From: Balneolaceae bacterium
Lineage (GTDB): Bacteria > Bacteroidota > Rhodothermia > Balneolales > Balneolaceae
Assembly (NCBI GenBank): GCA_017640605.1
Contig: JAEPQH010000001.1
Location: forward strand, 350,117-414,116
Direction: 5' to 3'
DNA: 64,000 nucleotides
Of the stretch, positions 16,726 to 27,512 are shown in pieces (positions within the stretch are counted from its first letter, which is position 1; each line of letters opens with the position of its first letter). A program made the position numbers and the translations under genes. The notes beneath the pieces are model-generated. The model was not told where the DNA came from and did not search any database. It worked only from the letters and a program-made list of their open reading frames with translations.

Positions 16726-19700
16726 TTACTTAATGAGCATCATTTTTTTAGTGAGTACATTTTCGCCGATTACGAGTCGGTAGATGTACATACCTGATGC
16801 CAAATCACGAGCATTAAACGAAATATTGTAACGACCGGGTTGTTTCATTTCACCATCGATCAGTGTCATCACTTTACGGCCGAGTACATCAAATACCTCA
16901 AGTTGAACAAGTGATTGTTCAGGCACGCCATATCGAATTACAGAGCTTGGATTAAACGGATTCGGATAATTCTGATATAACTCCACTTCTCGTGGAATAC
17001 CCAAATCATCCTCATTACTAACAGCAGTTCCTGTTACTCGAAGAACTAATACTGGCTCAATGGTTTGCTTCGATTTAGCTTGATCCAGTACAGTATTAAA
17101 CGGAAGTTTATTCGCTGATTTGGTTTTCGCACCTAATGTGAACGTGGTTGTGCTTTCTTTCTTTAGGTCGATTTCCTTACCGGTACGTTGATTTACCAGC
17201 GTAAAGTGCATCTGCTCTGGTAATGCTTCCTGATCCCAGGTAAGTGTAAATTCACCGGTTTCTGAGCTGTGCAGATACAGTGGGTACTCTTTTTCGCCCG
17301 CAAAATTTAAAGGTAAATTGTTGATAGAAAGTCCCTGATCTCCAATTAAGGTGTAGAGATTTGCAAAGCTCGAAGCATATGTTCCAAGGTAATATCCATC
17401 ATAAGGATCGATTTCTGTATTACCGTGTTCGTCGAAACGAAGTGCAAATTCTGATTCCAGATTAGATTCAGCTTTCGAGAGCATGAAATTAAATCGTTCG
17501 TCCGGAATTGATTTTGCATTGATGGAAGCATCGGCATCGTCAAAATCAAAGGCTAATGAACCGGAAGCTCCTGAGGTAATCATTCGAATAAATACCGACT
17601 CATACGGATTAATCGCTCCAGAACTAACAATTTGATAGGTTTTAGCCGTTGGGTTCCATCGATATACATAGCTGTTAGCAAGCTCATCGGTACGCTTTAA
17701 TGTAGCGATTACCGAATCGGCAGCTATTGGCCAACCATATGGGTTCCCGAAGAGTACAAATCCTTCGCTTCCACTGGTTCCACTGGTTCCATCGTAATCT
17801 ACGTTTTTGACGGGCACAGTAACGTCCACCCCAAATGGGTTCCCATAGTTTGCTAAGGTTTTTGGCCAGCCGCCATCCACATCACTTTGTCCATCCAAGA
17901 GATCATCATCTTCCCAGAGGTATACTAATAGACCTTCACCGGCATCTACTTTGGTTGTATCCAAATCGGTAGATATAGCCAAATACTGTGCACTATCTTG
18001 TATAAAAGTGTAGATCGATTTGTCAGCACTTGGTGCGCTGGAATTAATAGCACCTTGTGTCCAAACTTCGCTTAGCAGATCCCCAATAGTTGTGGTGAAA
18101 GGATTAGCCAATAGATACCATCCATTTTCTCCGGTATTACCTGCGAGGGATGGATTACCCATCACATTAAAGAAATCAAGTGATACAGAATCAGCAGATT
18201 CGCCAAGAGTCAATTTTATACTTGCAGTTCGGGCATCATATCCACTAGCATCATATACCAATTTGTTTGCACTTGTTGGAACCCAAGTTTGTGTTACTGA
18301 AGTAGTAACTTGATTATCGGTTCCGTCATCATAGCTATTATTTCCATTGGTATCTACAAAAAGGATTCCACTCAGATCATCTTTAAGAGTGACAATAAGT
18401 GTTGAATCAGAGTAATCACCTGTAAGGTCGAAGAAATCAGAACCGAATACAAAGTTGCTATCAAAATAAGCAACTACATCAGCGCCATCGGTGATTTGTA
18501 TATCGAATTCAGGCTGTGCTTGTACGCCCATGAATTGGCTAAATGCTGTTATTCCACTCCAAGTTACTGCACCCGTACTGGTGTTAACCGAAGTAGCTGT
18601 ACTTGCAACTTCCGTCCAGGCTCCAGTGGAGTTAGAACCGCGCTTGTACAATTTATATTCAGATAAAGTTGACGAGGTAAGTACACCTGCACCATAATTA
18701 AGAGTTAAACTTGCACTGAAAGTGCCGGGATTACCAAATAGGTTTATCACAAAATATTTACCACCAATTCCACTGGTAAAGCCAGCAGGAAATACATTTG
18801 GACTTCCTGTTACTTCAGTAACCTGTATGTCAACTGGATTGTCGAAATCATCGGCCATACTTAATGCTGCATTACCAACATTAACTGATCCACTTTGGAA
18901 ATTTGAAGTTGAACTTGGAGTTCCTCCTCCAATTGGAACACCTGACGTTACCCACGAAGGTCCATCTAGTGAAAGATCTTTAAAGTTCGCAAGGTCATCT
19001 ACAGTTGTTCCGCTGCCTTCATTCATTTGCCAGTAAGCAAATATTTCGGTCCGGTCTGCATTTATATTACTGGTAAACATACTTGCTCTGATAGCAGAAT
19101 CTGAACGTACTTCCTGCCAAATCCTGAATTCATCTAATTTACCATCAAAGAAATGATATCCTCCAGATTCTAAATATCTAGATTTACCGATGTAATAGGC
19201 ACTAGAACTAGTTGGTGCACCAGCAATCGCTACTGAATCTTCTAGCACACCATTTATATACAGACGTATAAAATCATTATCAGAATAACTTAAAGCAAAG
19301 TGAAACCATTGATCTTGTACTGCCGATGTTGTACTAGTAACTCTTTTATTGCTTCCTACAACATTTTCACGAACAGAGGCATAGAAATTATCAGTACTAT
19401 CAATTCCCATTTGGAAACCTGTACCCCATGTCGCCGCAAGCACCATTTTTCCATCGGTCAAGGTATCAGGATTAACCCACATTTCGAAAGTAATTGGGTT
19501 AGGCAAGTCGAAATCATCATCCAATGGTTCGAAATAATTGCTATGGGTGGCAAAATCATCTACACCATCGAAGTCAAGAGCGAACCCTGCGGTACTATCA
19601 AATGTAATAGGTGAAGGATCTGGAATATCAACTTCTGACCTTATATAAGAGAATCCACCACCATTCCCATTTTGTGTCCATGAAGTGAATTTGATATCGA

Positions 19701-22700
19701 TGTACTCATTGTGTTCATATAACCACAGAACCATTTCTTTACCTACAGATTCTGGTGGATTGCTATTTACTGCATCTTTCCATGGCTCAAAAGTAAGAGA
19801 TTCAACATCATTAGTATTTCCAAATGACCAAAGAGTACCAATTGGGGAATTGCTACTACTACTAAAGCTTGATCTTCTGTTAGCATTAAATATACCTTGA
19901 TCATCTCCTCTGGTTAACCAAATGTTATACGCAATTCTATCCTGATTGGCCTCTTGTGTAGCGTCTGCGTAATCAGATTTGGTAAAAGTTACTGTAGCGG
20001 GTGCTTGGTTACTTGTATCTACTGCACCAAATTGACTAAATGAAGTAAGCCCAATCCATGTGGCTGTTCCTGCAGCTGAAGATACTGAATTAGCACCTCC
20101 AAGAGGGTCCCATGTACTTTCAGAACCTGAACTTCTGGTAAACAACTTCAGGCTATCTGGTGTTGAATCATATCCAGCAGGGATAGTGTTTGAACCAAAA
20201 TTAAGGGTCATATTTGCTGAAAATGTGCCCGGTGTACCAAATACATTAATAATAAACCTGGAGTCTCCAAACAGAGAGTTATACGAAGCAGGATAGTAAG
20301 CTTCGGAGCCAAAAACACTTGGTTCAGATTCAATTTCGAAGGCATAGACATCTACGGCATTATCGAATCCATCGGTTAAGTCTAATGATATATTTCCTAA
20401 TGAAACTGTACCAGAAAGAGCTGAATTAGCAATATTAAGTGACCCACTTCCAACAGGTGCGGTGGATATTTCCCAACCGTCTTCTCCACTGTTATCAGCA
20501 CTGTAATTGTTTAATTCATCATTCGAGTCGCCGGTTCCCTCATTGAATTGCCAATAACCACCAAGATTTGTTGTTAGTCCTACATATGGACGATGCATAA
20601 ATGATCTGATCTCGGTTGCTGTACGAACATCCGACCAAATTCTTAATTCATCTACAGACCCATAAAAATAGTTGTTTTCTGCATACTCGGAGCCTAAGTA
20701 CCAATAATCATCATAATCCTCATCTCCTGATACATCCGTTACAGCGGCTGAAGCTTCAGCTACTCCATTTACATAAAGAGTTAGGTTACCACCAGATGCT
20801 CCCGTTAATGCAACATGATACCAAACTCCTTTAGTGAGTGTTGTTGTGCCCGTGACGGTAATTTGGGTACTACTAGATCCTTTTTGAGAATGAAATCCGA
20901 ATAGCTGATTTGAGCTATTAATACCCACAACAAGTTCTTCTTCATACCAAGAAAGAATGTATTGCTGAATACCTAAAGAATCGGGTTTTATCCAAAGTTC
21001 AGTTGTAAATGCATTGTCAATAATGACATTACCATCTGTATAAAGCTCGCTATAAGAATCATAAGTATTTCCACCATCAAAACGATAGGCATAACCCGCG
21101 GTAGAATCGAAAGCCAAACCTTCAAATCCTTGAGTAGCTTTTGATGCTGTTCCAACTGAACTAGTTAAGTAATTTTCAGAACCTGCAGAACCATTATAGT
21201 CAAATACTGAAATATAATAGGTTGTTGACAAGCTCAAGCCTGTTACAGTAACTGTACCTGAAGTCCCATTACTAATAATTTTAGTCCCATCACCAAGATC
21301 GGTAGCTGATCCAAAATCAGAGATCGATGTATAGGTTGTACTGTCATCTGGAGTCCATGTGATTGCAGAACCTTCTCTGATTGCTACAAGTTGGTTTTGG
21401 CCATTTCCTCCACTCCAAGATAATTCCAGTTGGGTTCCAAAGTCTCGATCAATAGTAATCGATGATGCAGATGTAGGATATTTATTAACTGTGACACTAC
21501 CTGTGCTTACTGAAGTACGATAAGCAAATGCTGATCCGGCATTGTTAAATTCAATTGCCTTAAAATGATAGGTACTATCTGGATTAAGACCGGTAATTGT
21601 AACGTTACTTCCATTCCCTGAATAGACGACAAAATTACCACTGGAAATCTCTGTACCGCTACCAAATACAGCATCTGCGGTATATTCTGTATTATCAACA
21701 GGAGATGCATCAACAGCACTTCCTTCTTTTGCAATTAACAAGGTTTTAGCCCCATTACCTCCAGTCCAGTTAACTTGTACAGAAGTTCCATAGTTATTTG
21801 TGAAACTGGAAATCGAAGATGAAAGTGTAGGTGCTGAGATTAATCCATTTCTAAGAACGGTCATAGTACCGTTAACCGAGTAGATAATATCCATATCACC
21901 ATCGCCATCGGCATCTGCTAGTGCAGGGACTATTCCATTTCCATATCCACGACTAAAGCCAAACGGGTTACTAAAATCTCCGCTACCATCGTTGTAATAA
22001 ACACTGGTGTAACTACCTAGTGATACTAAATCCAAGTCGCCATCATTATCCATGTCGGCGGCTTTTAAATCACCGCTTGCAAAATTTCTGTTAAATCCTC
22101 GTTCTTCTGCGAATGTACCATCCTGATTATTGTCCAATATGTACAAACTATCGTTGGTAACGATAGCTAAGTCAACGTATCCATCCCCATCGAAGTCACC
22201 GGCATCCATCCCCCAAGCTCCTTGTACTGATCCACCGGATGTAACATTATAAGTAGCTGATGTATATCCACCAGAACCATCAGATAGAATAACGCCTAAA
22301 CTATCGTTAGTAGGAGTAGCACTGAAATTGATTTTCTTTACTATAGCGAAATCAGGATAATCATCATTATTGAAATCTCTAGACACAGCAAATCTACCGG
22401 CAATACTGCTGTATTGGCCAACACCGGTACCTTCTGTGAAAGCAGCAGGTGTCCCACCCCCACTATTACTGAATGGCCACATTCCGTACACATTATCCGC
22501 TAAAATGAATAGTTCATTAATATCATTTCTAGTTACATCAGCAAAAACGCCACCACCGATACTCGTAGTTGGTAAGTTTGAATGAAATCCATGAGGATGT
22601 GATGTAAATGTGCCACTTCCATTATTGGTGAACACATAAAAAGAACGAGTATTCGCACCAGGGTTTATGAAAATGACAAAATCGAGATCGCCATCGCCAT

Positions 22701-23340
22701 CAATATCATTCAAAGTAGCCCCCTGCGGATTTGATCCATCTGCTACGTCGTATGTATTAAATGCACTTGGTGTTAAATAGGAATCACTACCATCTTGCTT
22801 GTAAAGCACATAAAATTTTAAATCACTTGCAGTACGTGTTAATACAATGGCATCTGCATCACCATCGCCATCTAGATCTCCCATATAAGTCATATTTGCC
22901 CCATTATCGCCAATTGACCCGGTAAACGTATCCGAATTGCTAAAATAACCCACTCCTGTACCGTCATTTTCTACACGGAATTGATAAGAGAATCGGTCTA
23001 TCGCCCCGTTATTTTCATCATTTAAGATACCACTTATAAATACAGTGATAATTTCGCCAGGGATAAATGAACTATCCGGATCAATCGTCAGAACATCATT
23101 AAATCCGGATAAACTTTTTTGCGTAGTATACTTTCCACCTATTGAACCTCTAACGGTTACAGCATCGGGTTGTATAGCCCCCAGTGCATCCATAGTTTCG
23201 CTAAAATTGATGACAATATTAGATGTCTTTGAAATATCGATGGCATTTCTTGTAGGAGAAACGGATGTAACCGTAGGTTGAGCAATCGCAACCCCGCCAA
23301 AGAATAATAAGATTGAAACGATTTGTAACAGCTGTTTCAT
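16726..23340 (-). CDS. Giant secreted FG-GAP/LamG protein with T9SS sorting signal (2204 aa)
   Basis: A signal peptide (1-20, ending AIAQ) leads into an SbsA-like Ig domain (about 21-128), an FG-GAP/VCBS propeller (about 135-500, repeated DGDGDAD/DFDGDGYVDL calcium-type loops), two fibronectin-III-like domains (about 505-735) and two LamG/concanavalin-like domains (about 750-913 and 1247-1413), each followed by a beta-rich spacer. It ends with the C-terminal block shared with its neighbours (about 1610-2090) and a type A T9SS signal (about 2113-2204, YQNYPNPFNPSSVIRYG to LTKKMMLIK). It should cross the outer membrane by the type IX system and be attached or released at the cell surface; carbohydrate or matrix binding by the LamG domains is inferred. 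It lies 23 bases downstream of a receiver gene, so it may be transcribed with the sensor system. Confidence 0.9.
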   Translation of the reverse strand: MKQLLQIVSILLFFGGVAIAQPTVTSVSPTRNAIDISKTSNIVINFSETMDALGAIQPDAVTVRGSIGGKYTTQKSLSGFNDVLTIDPDSSFIPGEIITVFISGILNDENNGAIDRFSYQFRVENDGTGVGYFSNSDTFTGSIGDNGANMTYMGDLDGDGDADAIVLTRTASDLKFYVLYKQDGSDSYLTPSAFNTYDVADGSNPQGATLNDIDGDGDLDFVIFINPGANTRSFYVFTNNGSGTFTSHPHGFHSNLPTTSIGGGVFADVTRNDINELFILADNVYGMWPFSNSGGGTPAAFTEGTGVGQYSSIAGRFAVSRDFNNDDYPDFAIVKKINFSATPTNDSLGVILSDGSGGYTSATYNVTSGGSVQGAWGMDAGDFDGDGYVDLAIVTNDSLYILDNNQDGTFAEERGFNRNFASGDLKAADMDNDGDLDLVSLGSYTSVYYNDGSGDFSNPFGFSRGYGNGIVPALADADGDGDMDIIYSVNGTMTVLRNGLISAPTLSSSISSFTNNYGTSVQVNWTGGNGAKTLLIAKEGSAVDASPVDNTEYTADAVFGSGTEISSGNFVVYSGNGSNVTITGLNPDSTYHFKAIEFNNAGSAFAYRTSVSTGSVTVNKYPTSASSITIDRDFGTQLELSWSGGNGQNQLVAIREGSAITWTPDDSTTYTSISDFGSATDLGDGTKIISNGTSGTVTVTGLSLSTTYYISVFDYNGSAGSENYLTSSVGTASKATQGFEGLAFDSTAGYAYRFDGGNTYDSYSELYTDGNVIIDNAFTTELWIKPDSLGIQQYILSWYEEELVVGINSSNQLFGFHSQKGSSSTQITVTGTTTLTKGVWYHVALTGASGGNLTLYVNGVAEASAAVTDVSGDEDYDDYWYLGSEYAENNYFYGSVDELRIWSDVRTATEIRSFMHRPYVGLTTNLGGYWQFNEGTGDSNDELNNYSADNSGEDGWEISTAPVGSGSLNIANSALSGTVSLGNISLDLTDGFDNAVDVYAFEIESEPSVFGSEAYYPASYNSLFGDSRFIINVFGTPGTFSANMTLNFGSNTIPAGYDSTPDSLKLFTRSSGSESTWDPLGGANSVSSAAGTATWIGLTSFSQFGAVDTSNQAPATVTFTKSDYADATQEANQDRIAYNIWLTRGDDQGIFNANRRSSFSSSSNSPIGTLWSFGNTNDVESLTFEPWKDAVNSNPPESVGKEMVLWLYEHNEYIDIKFTSWTQNGNGGGFSYIRSEVDIPDPSPITFDSTAGFALDFDGVDDFATHSNYFEPLDDDFDLPNPITFEMWVNPDTLTDGKMVLAATWGTGFQMGIDSTDNFYASVRENVVGSNKRVTSTTSAVQDQWFHFALSYSDNDFIRLYINGVLEDSVAIAGAPTSSSAYYIGKSRYLESGGYHFFDGKLDEFRIWQEVRSDSAIRASMFTSNINADRTEIFAYWQMNEGSGTTVDDLANFKDLSLDGPSWVTSGVPIGGGTPSSTSNFQSGSVNVGNAALSMADDFDNPVDIQVTEVTGSPNVFPAGFTSGIGGKYFVINLFGNPGTFSASLTLNYGAGVLTSSTLSEYKLYKRGSNSTGAWTEVASTATSVNTSTGAVTWSGITAFSQFMGVQAQPEFDIQITDGADVVAYFDSNFVFGSDFFDLTGDYSDSTLIVTLKDDLSGILFVDTNGNNSYDDGTDNQVTTSVTQTWVPTSANKLVYDASGYDARTASIKLTLGESADSVSLDFFNVMGNPSLAGNTGENGWYLLANPFTTTIGDLLSEVWTQGAINSSAPSADKSIYTFIQDSAQYLAISTDLDTTKVDAGEGLLVYLWEDDDLLDGQSDVDGGWPKTLANYGNPFGVDVTVPVKNVDYDGTSGTSGSEGFVLFGNPYGWPIAADSVIATLKRTDELANSYVYRWNPTAKTYQIVSSGAINPYESVFIRMITSGASGSLAFDFDDADASINAKSIPDERFNFMLSKAESNLESEFALRFDEHGNTEIDPYDGYYLGTYASSFANLYTLIGDQGLSINNLPLNFAGEKEYPLYLHSSETGEFTLTWDQEALPEQMHFTLVNQRTGKEIDLKKESTTTFTLGAKTKSANKLPFNTVLDQAKSKQTIEPVLVLRVTGTAVSNEDDLGIPREVELYQNYPNPFNPSSVIRYGVPEQSLVQLEVFDVLGRKVMTLIDGEMKQPGRYNISFNARDLASGMYIYRLVIGENVLTKKMMLIK

Positions 23341-23363
23341 GGTAATGGTGATTGGTTGATTAA

Positions 23364-23714
23364 TTAGTATGATAGATATTGACGAACCTGACTCAGATCA
23401 TCTTTCGAAACGAAGCCTTTTATAGGTAATAAAGCGGCTTTTTTTCGTACGGAGGGCGAATCATGACTACTTACGATGAGCACTTTGGCGTCTTTATTCC
23501 GATTAAGTATAGATGCAGCGGCTTCTAGTCCATTCATATTTTTCAGCTCTATATCCATAAGCACCAGATCGGGGAGCTCGGTTTTGTATAGCTGAATGGC
23601 ATCTTCCCCCGATTCGCATTCAATAAATTGAAGCTCCCCGGTGTGTCCAACGCTTATAATTTGCCTTAGTATTCGTCGGATGTCTATGTGATCATCCACG
23701 ATCATAATCGTCAT
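23364..23714 (-). CDS. Stand-alone response-regulator receiver domain
   Basis: The product is 116 aa from ATG 23714 (MTIMIVDDH); an in-frame ATG at 23753 adds 13 residues with no domain value, so the shorter start is preferred. The single receiver domain has the acidic pair Asp7-Asp8, phospho-acceptor Asp54 in LVLMDIELKNMNG, Ser/Thr switch in VLIVSSHD and the conserved Lys in GFVSKDDL. It has no DNA-binding output, so it probably acts by protein contact or as a phosphate sink. It sits between the LuxR-type regulator (gap about 120 bases) and the giant T9SS protein (gap 23 bases), placing it in the same likely transcription unit. Confidence 0.87.
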   Translation of the reverse strand: MTIMIVDDHIDIRRILRQIISVGHTGELQFIECESGEDAIQLYKTELPDLVLMDIELKNMNGLEAAASILNRNKDAKVLIVSSHDSPSVRKKAALLPIKGFVSKDDLSQVRQYLSY

Positions 23715-23834
23715 GTTCTGTTTCCCGATGTTTCCAAGTGGGTTTTCACCCAATTATACCGGAACATCTATTTTTGTAGGGAAACACTAAATAGGTAGGA
23801 TTCCTTAATCGTATAGGTACATGTACCTAGATCA

Positions 23835-24491
23835 TCAACTAAGCAATTGTTTTTTGTTATCTGTTGCAAATTTTAAAAGTGCATGTGTACCACTAATACC
23901 CAGTTTATTACAAATGTTATTACGATGATTTTGAATTGTTTTTTTGCTTACTGATAAAGTATCAGCTATCTCCTGACTGGTTTTCATTGTTGCTACTTCA
24001 CCCAGCACCTTTTTCTCCATTGGGGTAAGTAAATGGATCCCTTTTTGATCGCTTGCTTGTGCCATTAGCTTTGAGTTTCGCCGAATCAGAAACTCGGATA
24101 TTTCCGGACTCAAATAGTGCTTACCACCTAGAACTGTTTCTATGCAGCGAATGATTTCTGTAACCGTGTTTTCTTTTAATACAAAACCCCGAACTCCAAT
24201 ATCCATGGCTCGATTAAAAAGTTGTTCTTCTTTGTGCATCGTTAAAAACACAACCGATGTTTGAATGCTTTCATTATGAATGCGTTCTGCCACTTCAAAG
24301 CCTGTTAAGTGTGGCATTTGTATATCCAAAATGGTAACCGTAGGGGATTCTTTTCGAACCAATTCAATGGCTTGTCTTCCATCCTCAGCCTCAAAAATTT
24401 CAAATCGTTCATCAGCTTCCAGAACTTGTTTTAGTCCTTTCCGGATGAGGGCATGATCATCAGCAATTAACACGTTTATTTTTTTGCACAT
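23835..24491 (-). CDS. NarL/FixJ-type response regulator
   Basis: The 218-aa protein has an N-terminal receiver domain (about 4-122; acidic pair Asp11-Asp12, phospho-acceptor Asp56 in ILDIQMP, Lys in GFVLKEN) and a C-terminal LuxR-type helix-turn-helix (about 150-210; TPMEKKVLGEVATMKTSQEI, then SKKTIQNHRNNI). It starts only 2 bases after the histidine kinase stop codon, so the two are a matched pair in one operon. By family, phosphorylation promotes dimerisation and DNA binding. The adjacent giant T9SS gene is the obvious candidate target, but I could not identify a binding site between them. Confidence 0.93.
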   Translation of the reverse strand: MCKKINVLIADDHALIRKGLKQVLEADERFEIFEAEDGRQAIELVRKESPTVTILDIQMPHLTGFEVAERIHNESIQTSVVFLTMHKEEQLFNRAMDIGVRGFVLKENTVTEIIRCIETVLGGKHYLSPEISEFLIRRNSKLMAQASDQKGIHLLTPMEKKVLGEVATMKTSQEIADTLSVSKKTIQNHRNNICNKLGISGTHALLKFATDNKKQLLS

Positions 24492-24493
24492 AC

Positions 24494-27484
24494 TTAGAGT
24501 TCTATTGGAATGGTTATGGTTAGTAGTGTACCCTTCCCCGGAAACGTTGATATTGCGAACGTCCCCCCAAAATTCTGAACTCTCTCTTTCATCCCTAAAA
24601 AGCCAAGATTGCTTATTTCATCAATTTTTTCGCGTTCAAATCCTTTGCCGTTGTCGGCAATCCCTACTACCACCTTTTTCGGTAGAATGGAAACTTGTAC
24701 CGATGCCTCCGTAGCCTCAGAATGTTTTAAAATATTGTTGAGTGCTTCCTGAATTACGCGGTAAAAACTGATCTCTTTTTCTTTTGATATCACTCCATCG
24801 ATATTTTTTAACTCATAGGTCCATTCGATGTTTGTAGAACCCTGCATTTCCATACATAACGACTCTATGGCTTCTGTTATACCAAATTTTTCGAGATGAA
24901 CAGGGCGTAAATTATGCGATATCGATCGAACACTGTCTATTGAAATCTGGGCACTTTTCACAATTTCATCCAATTGCTCTACCAATTCCGGTTGGGTTTG
25001 CTGACTTAATTTAGCGAGCTCCGCCCTGTTTTTAATCACCAAAATCTGCTGACCTAAACTATCATGAAGTTCTGATGCAATTCGATGTCGTTCATTCTCC
25101 TGGCTATTCATTAATTCTTCAGAGAATCGTTTTTGGCGTTCATTTTCTGCCAATAATGCCCGTGTACGTATATAGTAAGAAATTGGACCTGCAGCAATAA
25201 ATAGGAAGCCAATCATAATGTAAAACCAAGTAGTTTGCCAAAATGGTGGAATTACAGATATCCCAAATGTTGCCGTTTTTGCATCCTCCCACATTCCATT
25301 TCTATCACTTGCTCGCACTTTAAAAGTATATGAACCCGGAGGAATATTCGTAAAAATAGCTTGTCGCTGATTACCCACCTCGATCCACTGGTCGTGATAT
25401 CCTTCAATCTTATATTTGAACGAGATTTTCTCCGGATCAGAGAGTTCAACTGCGGTATAGTTTATTTGTAGGAAAGTGTCGTTGTATTTCAACGAAAGAA
25501 TATCAGCATTCACATACAAACTATCGCTAGTACGAATTTCTTCAACGTAAACTTCGGGAGATTGTGTAACCGTGCCCACTAATCTGGTATTTACAATGGC
25601 AACACCATCAACCGTTGGAAAGTAAATCGATCCATTTTCGTAAATGGTTGTTGGCAGAAATCCACCGTTAGTCTCTGCGGTATTCATTCCATCATTTATA
25701 CCATACGAATACACGGGGAATTCTGAGATTTTTCCATCAGCATACTCATTCAAATGAGCTCTTTGTACTCTTGAAATCCCTCTGTTACTACCCATCCAGA
25801 AATAACCGAACTCATCTTCGATAACATGCGAAACTACATTATCAAACAAACCTTGAGTGGTTGTAAATTGTATAATTTCATGACCTTTTAGCCTAAATAA
25901 GCCGAAACCATATGTTCCTATCCAAAAATACCCATCCGAATCTTTGTATATAGCTCTGATTTCCGGTTGTGCCTCCACATCCGACTTAGAGCTTTCTATG
26001 AGTGGATATTTTTGGAATTTACCTTCTTTGTAGATATTCAACCCGCCTTTTGTCCCTACCCAGATCGTTCCATCTTCATCTTCAAAAAATACGCGGGCAT
26101 CGTCATAGTATAATCCGTCTTTTGTAGTAATCCGCTGAAAATTGTTTCCATCGTAAATATTCAAACCTTGTCCCGATCCAATCCATATCGAACCATCAGA
26201 CATTTCATCGATTGCAAAAATCCCAAATCCAACGTATCCATCTTTTTCTGTAAACTCGTAACCGGGTTCGTCAAGGCTTTCAATCATATAAGGCCCACCG
26301 GATCCAAGCCATATACGTTTTTTTGAATCCTCAAAAACAGCCCAATGGCAGCCTGGTTCGTGATACTTATGAATGCTTGATAATCTCGCTCGTGCTCCAT
26401 CCCATTCGTACACACCGCCACAATTAGTAGCCAACAATTTAGTACCGTTTGAAAGTGAGGTGAGCGAAAGCATTTGTGAATTATTCAATCCCGACGATTC
26501 ATCGATCATGGTGATGAACGACTCACTTACTCGGTATAATCCGTCACCTTCAGTCCCAATCCAATAATTTCCGATGTCATCCTGAAGTATAGTTTTTAGA
26601 CGTGCATCTGTGGTTTCGTTTAAAACAGAAAGTGGAACAAAGCCTTCCTTTGTAAGTACGGTAATACCTTCTGCGGTTTGAGCAAAAAGTTGGCTATTCT
26701 CCCCTTTTCGAAACTCGAGAAAGTGACTTTGCGGTAATCGCTCGACCTGTTCGATTTCAGGACTTCCTTCAACATCCACAAAATAAACCCCTTCATTGCC
26801 TGTGCCTAGTATCAATGTGTTTGGTAAGGAATCTAATGTAGTTGTTCGTAATATGCCTGAGGTTTTCCCTGCTATATCCTTTGAAACGAGTATGACTTCG
26901 TTGTTTACGATTTTATATAGATGATTCCCTGCACCAACCCATCGACCTTCAGCTCTTAAAGCTTCTTCTCGCCGTTGCTTATCCTGCAGAATAGATACTT
27001 CGCTAAAAGATTCCCCTTCATATCGATAAAAAGTCTCGTCTACAATGAACCAAATCTGTCCATTTTCGAGCTCAATCATCTCGGTGTAATTCGTAAGTTC
27101 GGTTTGAATGGTATAGTTTAGACATCTACCATCTTTAAACTTCACCAAGGTTATGTCGGTGTAATCTGGAAATAACCAAATTCCGCCATCGCTATCAGGG
27201 AAAATGCGAAGAAACCTATCGCTTATAAGGCAGGATGTGTTCGAGCGATCAAAGGTTTTAAAGTTTAATCCGTCGAATCGAACTAGCCCTCCAAACGTTG
27301 CCATCCAAAGGTAACCATCCTTGGTTTGCACAATGTCGTTTACAGAACTTTGAGGGAGTCCATCTTCCATTCCCCAATGCTTGATTACATAATTTTGGGA
27401 ATCATATAATTGTGCCGAGGAATCAGAAATTCCCAAAAACAACCAACTTATAATGAGAAGTATAACCTGTGCTTTTTTCATCAA
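24494..27484 (-). CDS. Propeller-sensor histidine kinase (NarX-type core)
   Basis: This 996-aa protein has a signal peptide (1-25), a large periplasmic two-component-regulator beta-propeller (about 30-640; repeated WIGTxGDGLYR/WVGTKGGLNIY blades), a Y_Y_Y domain (about 665-735), one membrane helix (about 748-770), a HisKA_3 dimerisation domain with phospho-acceptor His807 in ASELHDSLGQQ, and an HATPase domain (about 900-996; NILKHSEATEA N-box, GIADNGKGF G1, GFLGMKERVQNFGG G2). It senses an extracytoplasmic ligand, which in related Bacteroidota systems is often a glycan, and phosphorylates the downstream LuxR-type regulator. It has no fused receiver, so it is a classical kinase. Ligand unknown. 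Confidence 0.93.
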   Translation of the reverse strand: MMKKAQVILLIISWLFLGISDSSAQLYDSQNYVIKHWGMEDGLPQSSVNDIVQTKDGYLWMATFGGLVRFDGLNFKTFDRSNTSCLISDRFLRIFPDSDGGIWLFPDYTDITLVKFKDGRCLNYTIQTELTNYTEMIELENGQIWFIVDETFYRYEGESFSEVSILQDKQRREEALRAEGRWVGAGNHLYKIVNNEVILVSKDIAGKTSGILRTTTLDSLPNTLILGTGNEGVYFVDVEGSPEIEQVERLPQSHFLEFRKGENSQLFAQTAEGITVLTKEGFVPLSVLNETTDARLKTILQDDIGNYWIGTEGDGLYRVSESFITMIDESSGLNNSQMLSLTSLSNGTKLLATNCGGVYEWDGARARLSSIHKYHEPGCHWAVFEDSKKRIWLGSGGPYMIESLDEPGYEFTEKDGYVGFGIFAIDEMSDGSIWIGSGQGLNIYDGNNFQRITTKDGLYYDDARVFFEDEDGTIWVGTKGGLNIYKEGKFQKYPLIESSKSDVEAQPEIRAIYKDSDGYFWIGTYGFGLFRLKGHEIIQFTTTQGLFDNVVSHVIEDEFGYFWMGSNRGISRVQRAHLNEYADGKISEFPVYSYGINDGMNTAETNGGFLPTTIYENGSIYFPTVDGVAIVNTRLVGTVTQSPEVYVEEIRTSDSLYVNADILSLKYNDTFLQINYTAVELSDPEKISFKYKIEGYHDQWIEVGNQRQAIFTNIPPGSYTFKVRASDRNGMWEDAKTATFGISVIPPFWQTTWFYIMIGFLFIAAGPISYYIRTRALLAENERQKRFSEELMNSQENERHRIASELHDSLGQQILVIKNRAELAKLSQQTQPELVEQLDEIVKSAQISIDSVRSISHNLRPVHLEKFGITEAIESLCMEMQGSTNIEWTYELKNIDGVISKEKEISFYRVIQEALNNILKHSEATEASVQVSILPKKVVVGIADNGKGFEREKIDEISNLGFLGMKERVQNFGGTFAISTFPGKGTLLTITIPIEL

Positions 27485-27512
27485 ATATCTAGAAATAGCC
27501 TATTCAAAATAC

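Noticed and set aside
23715..23753. Longer start of the receiver gene (13 extra residues)
   Set aside because: The added residues precede the normal first beta strand and contribute no receiver-domain sequence; the internal ATG fits the family start.
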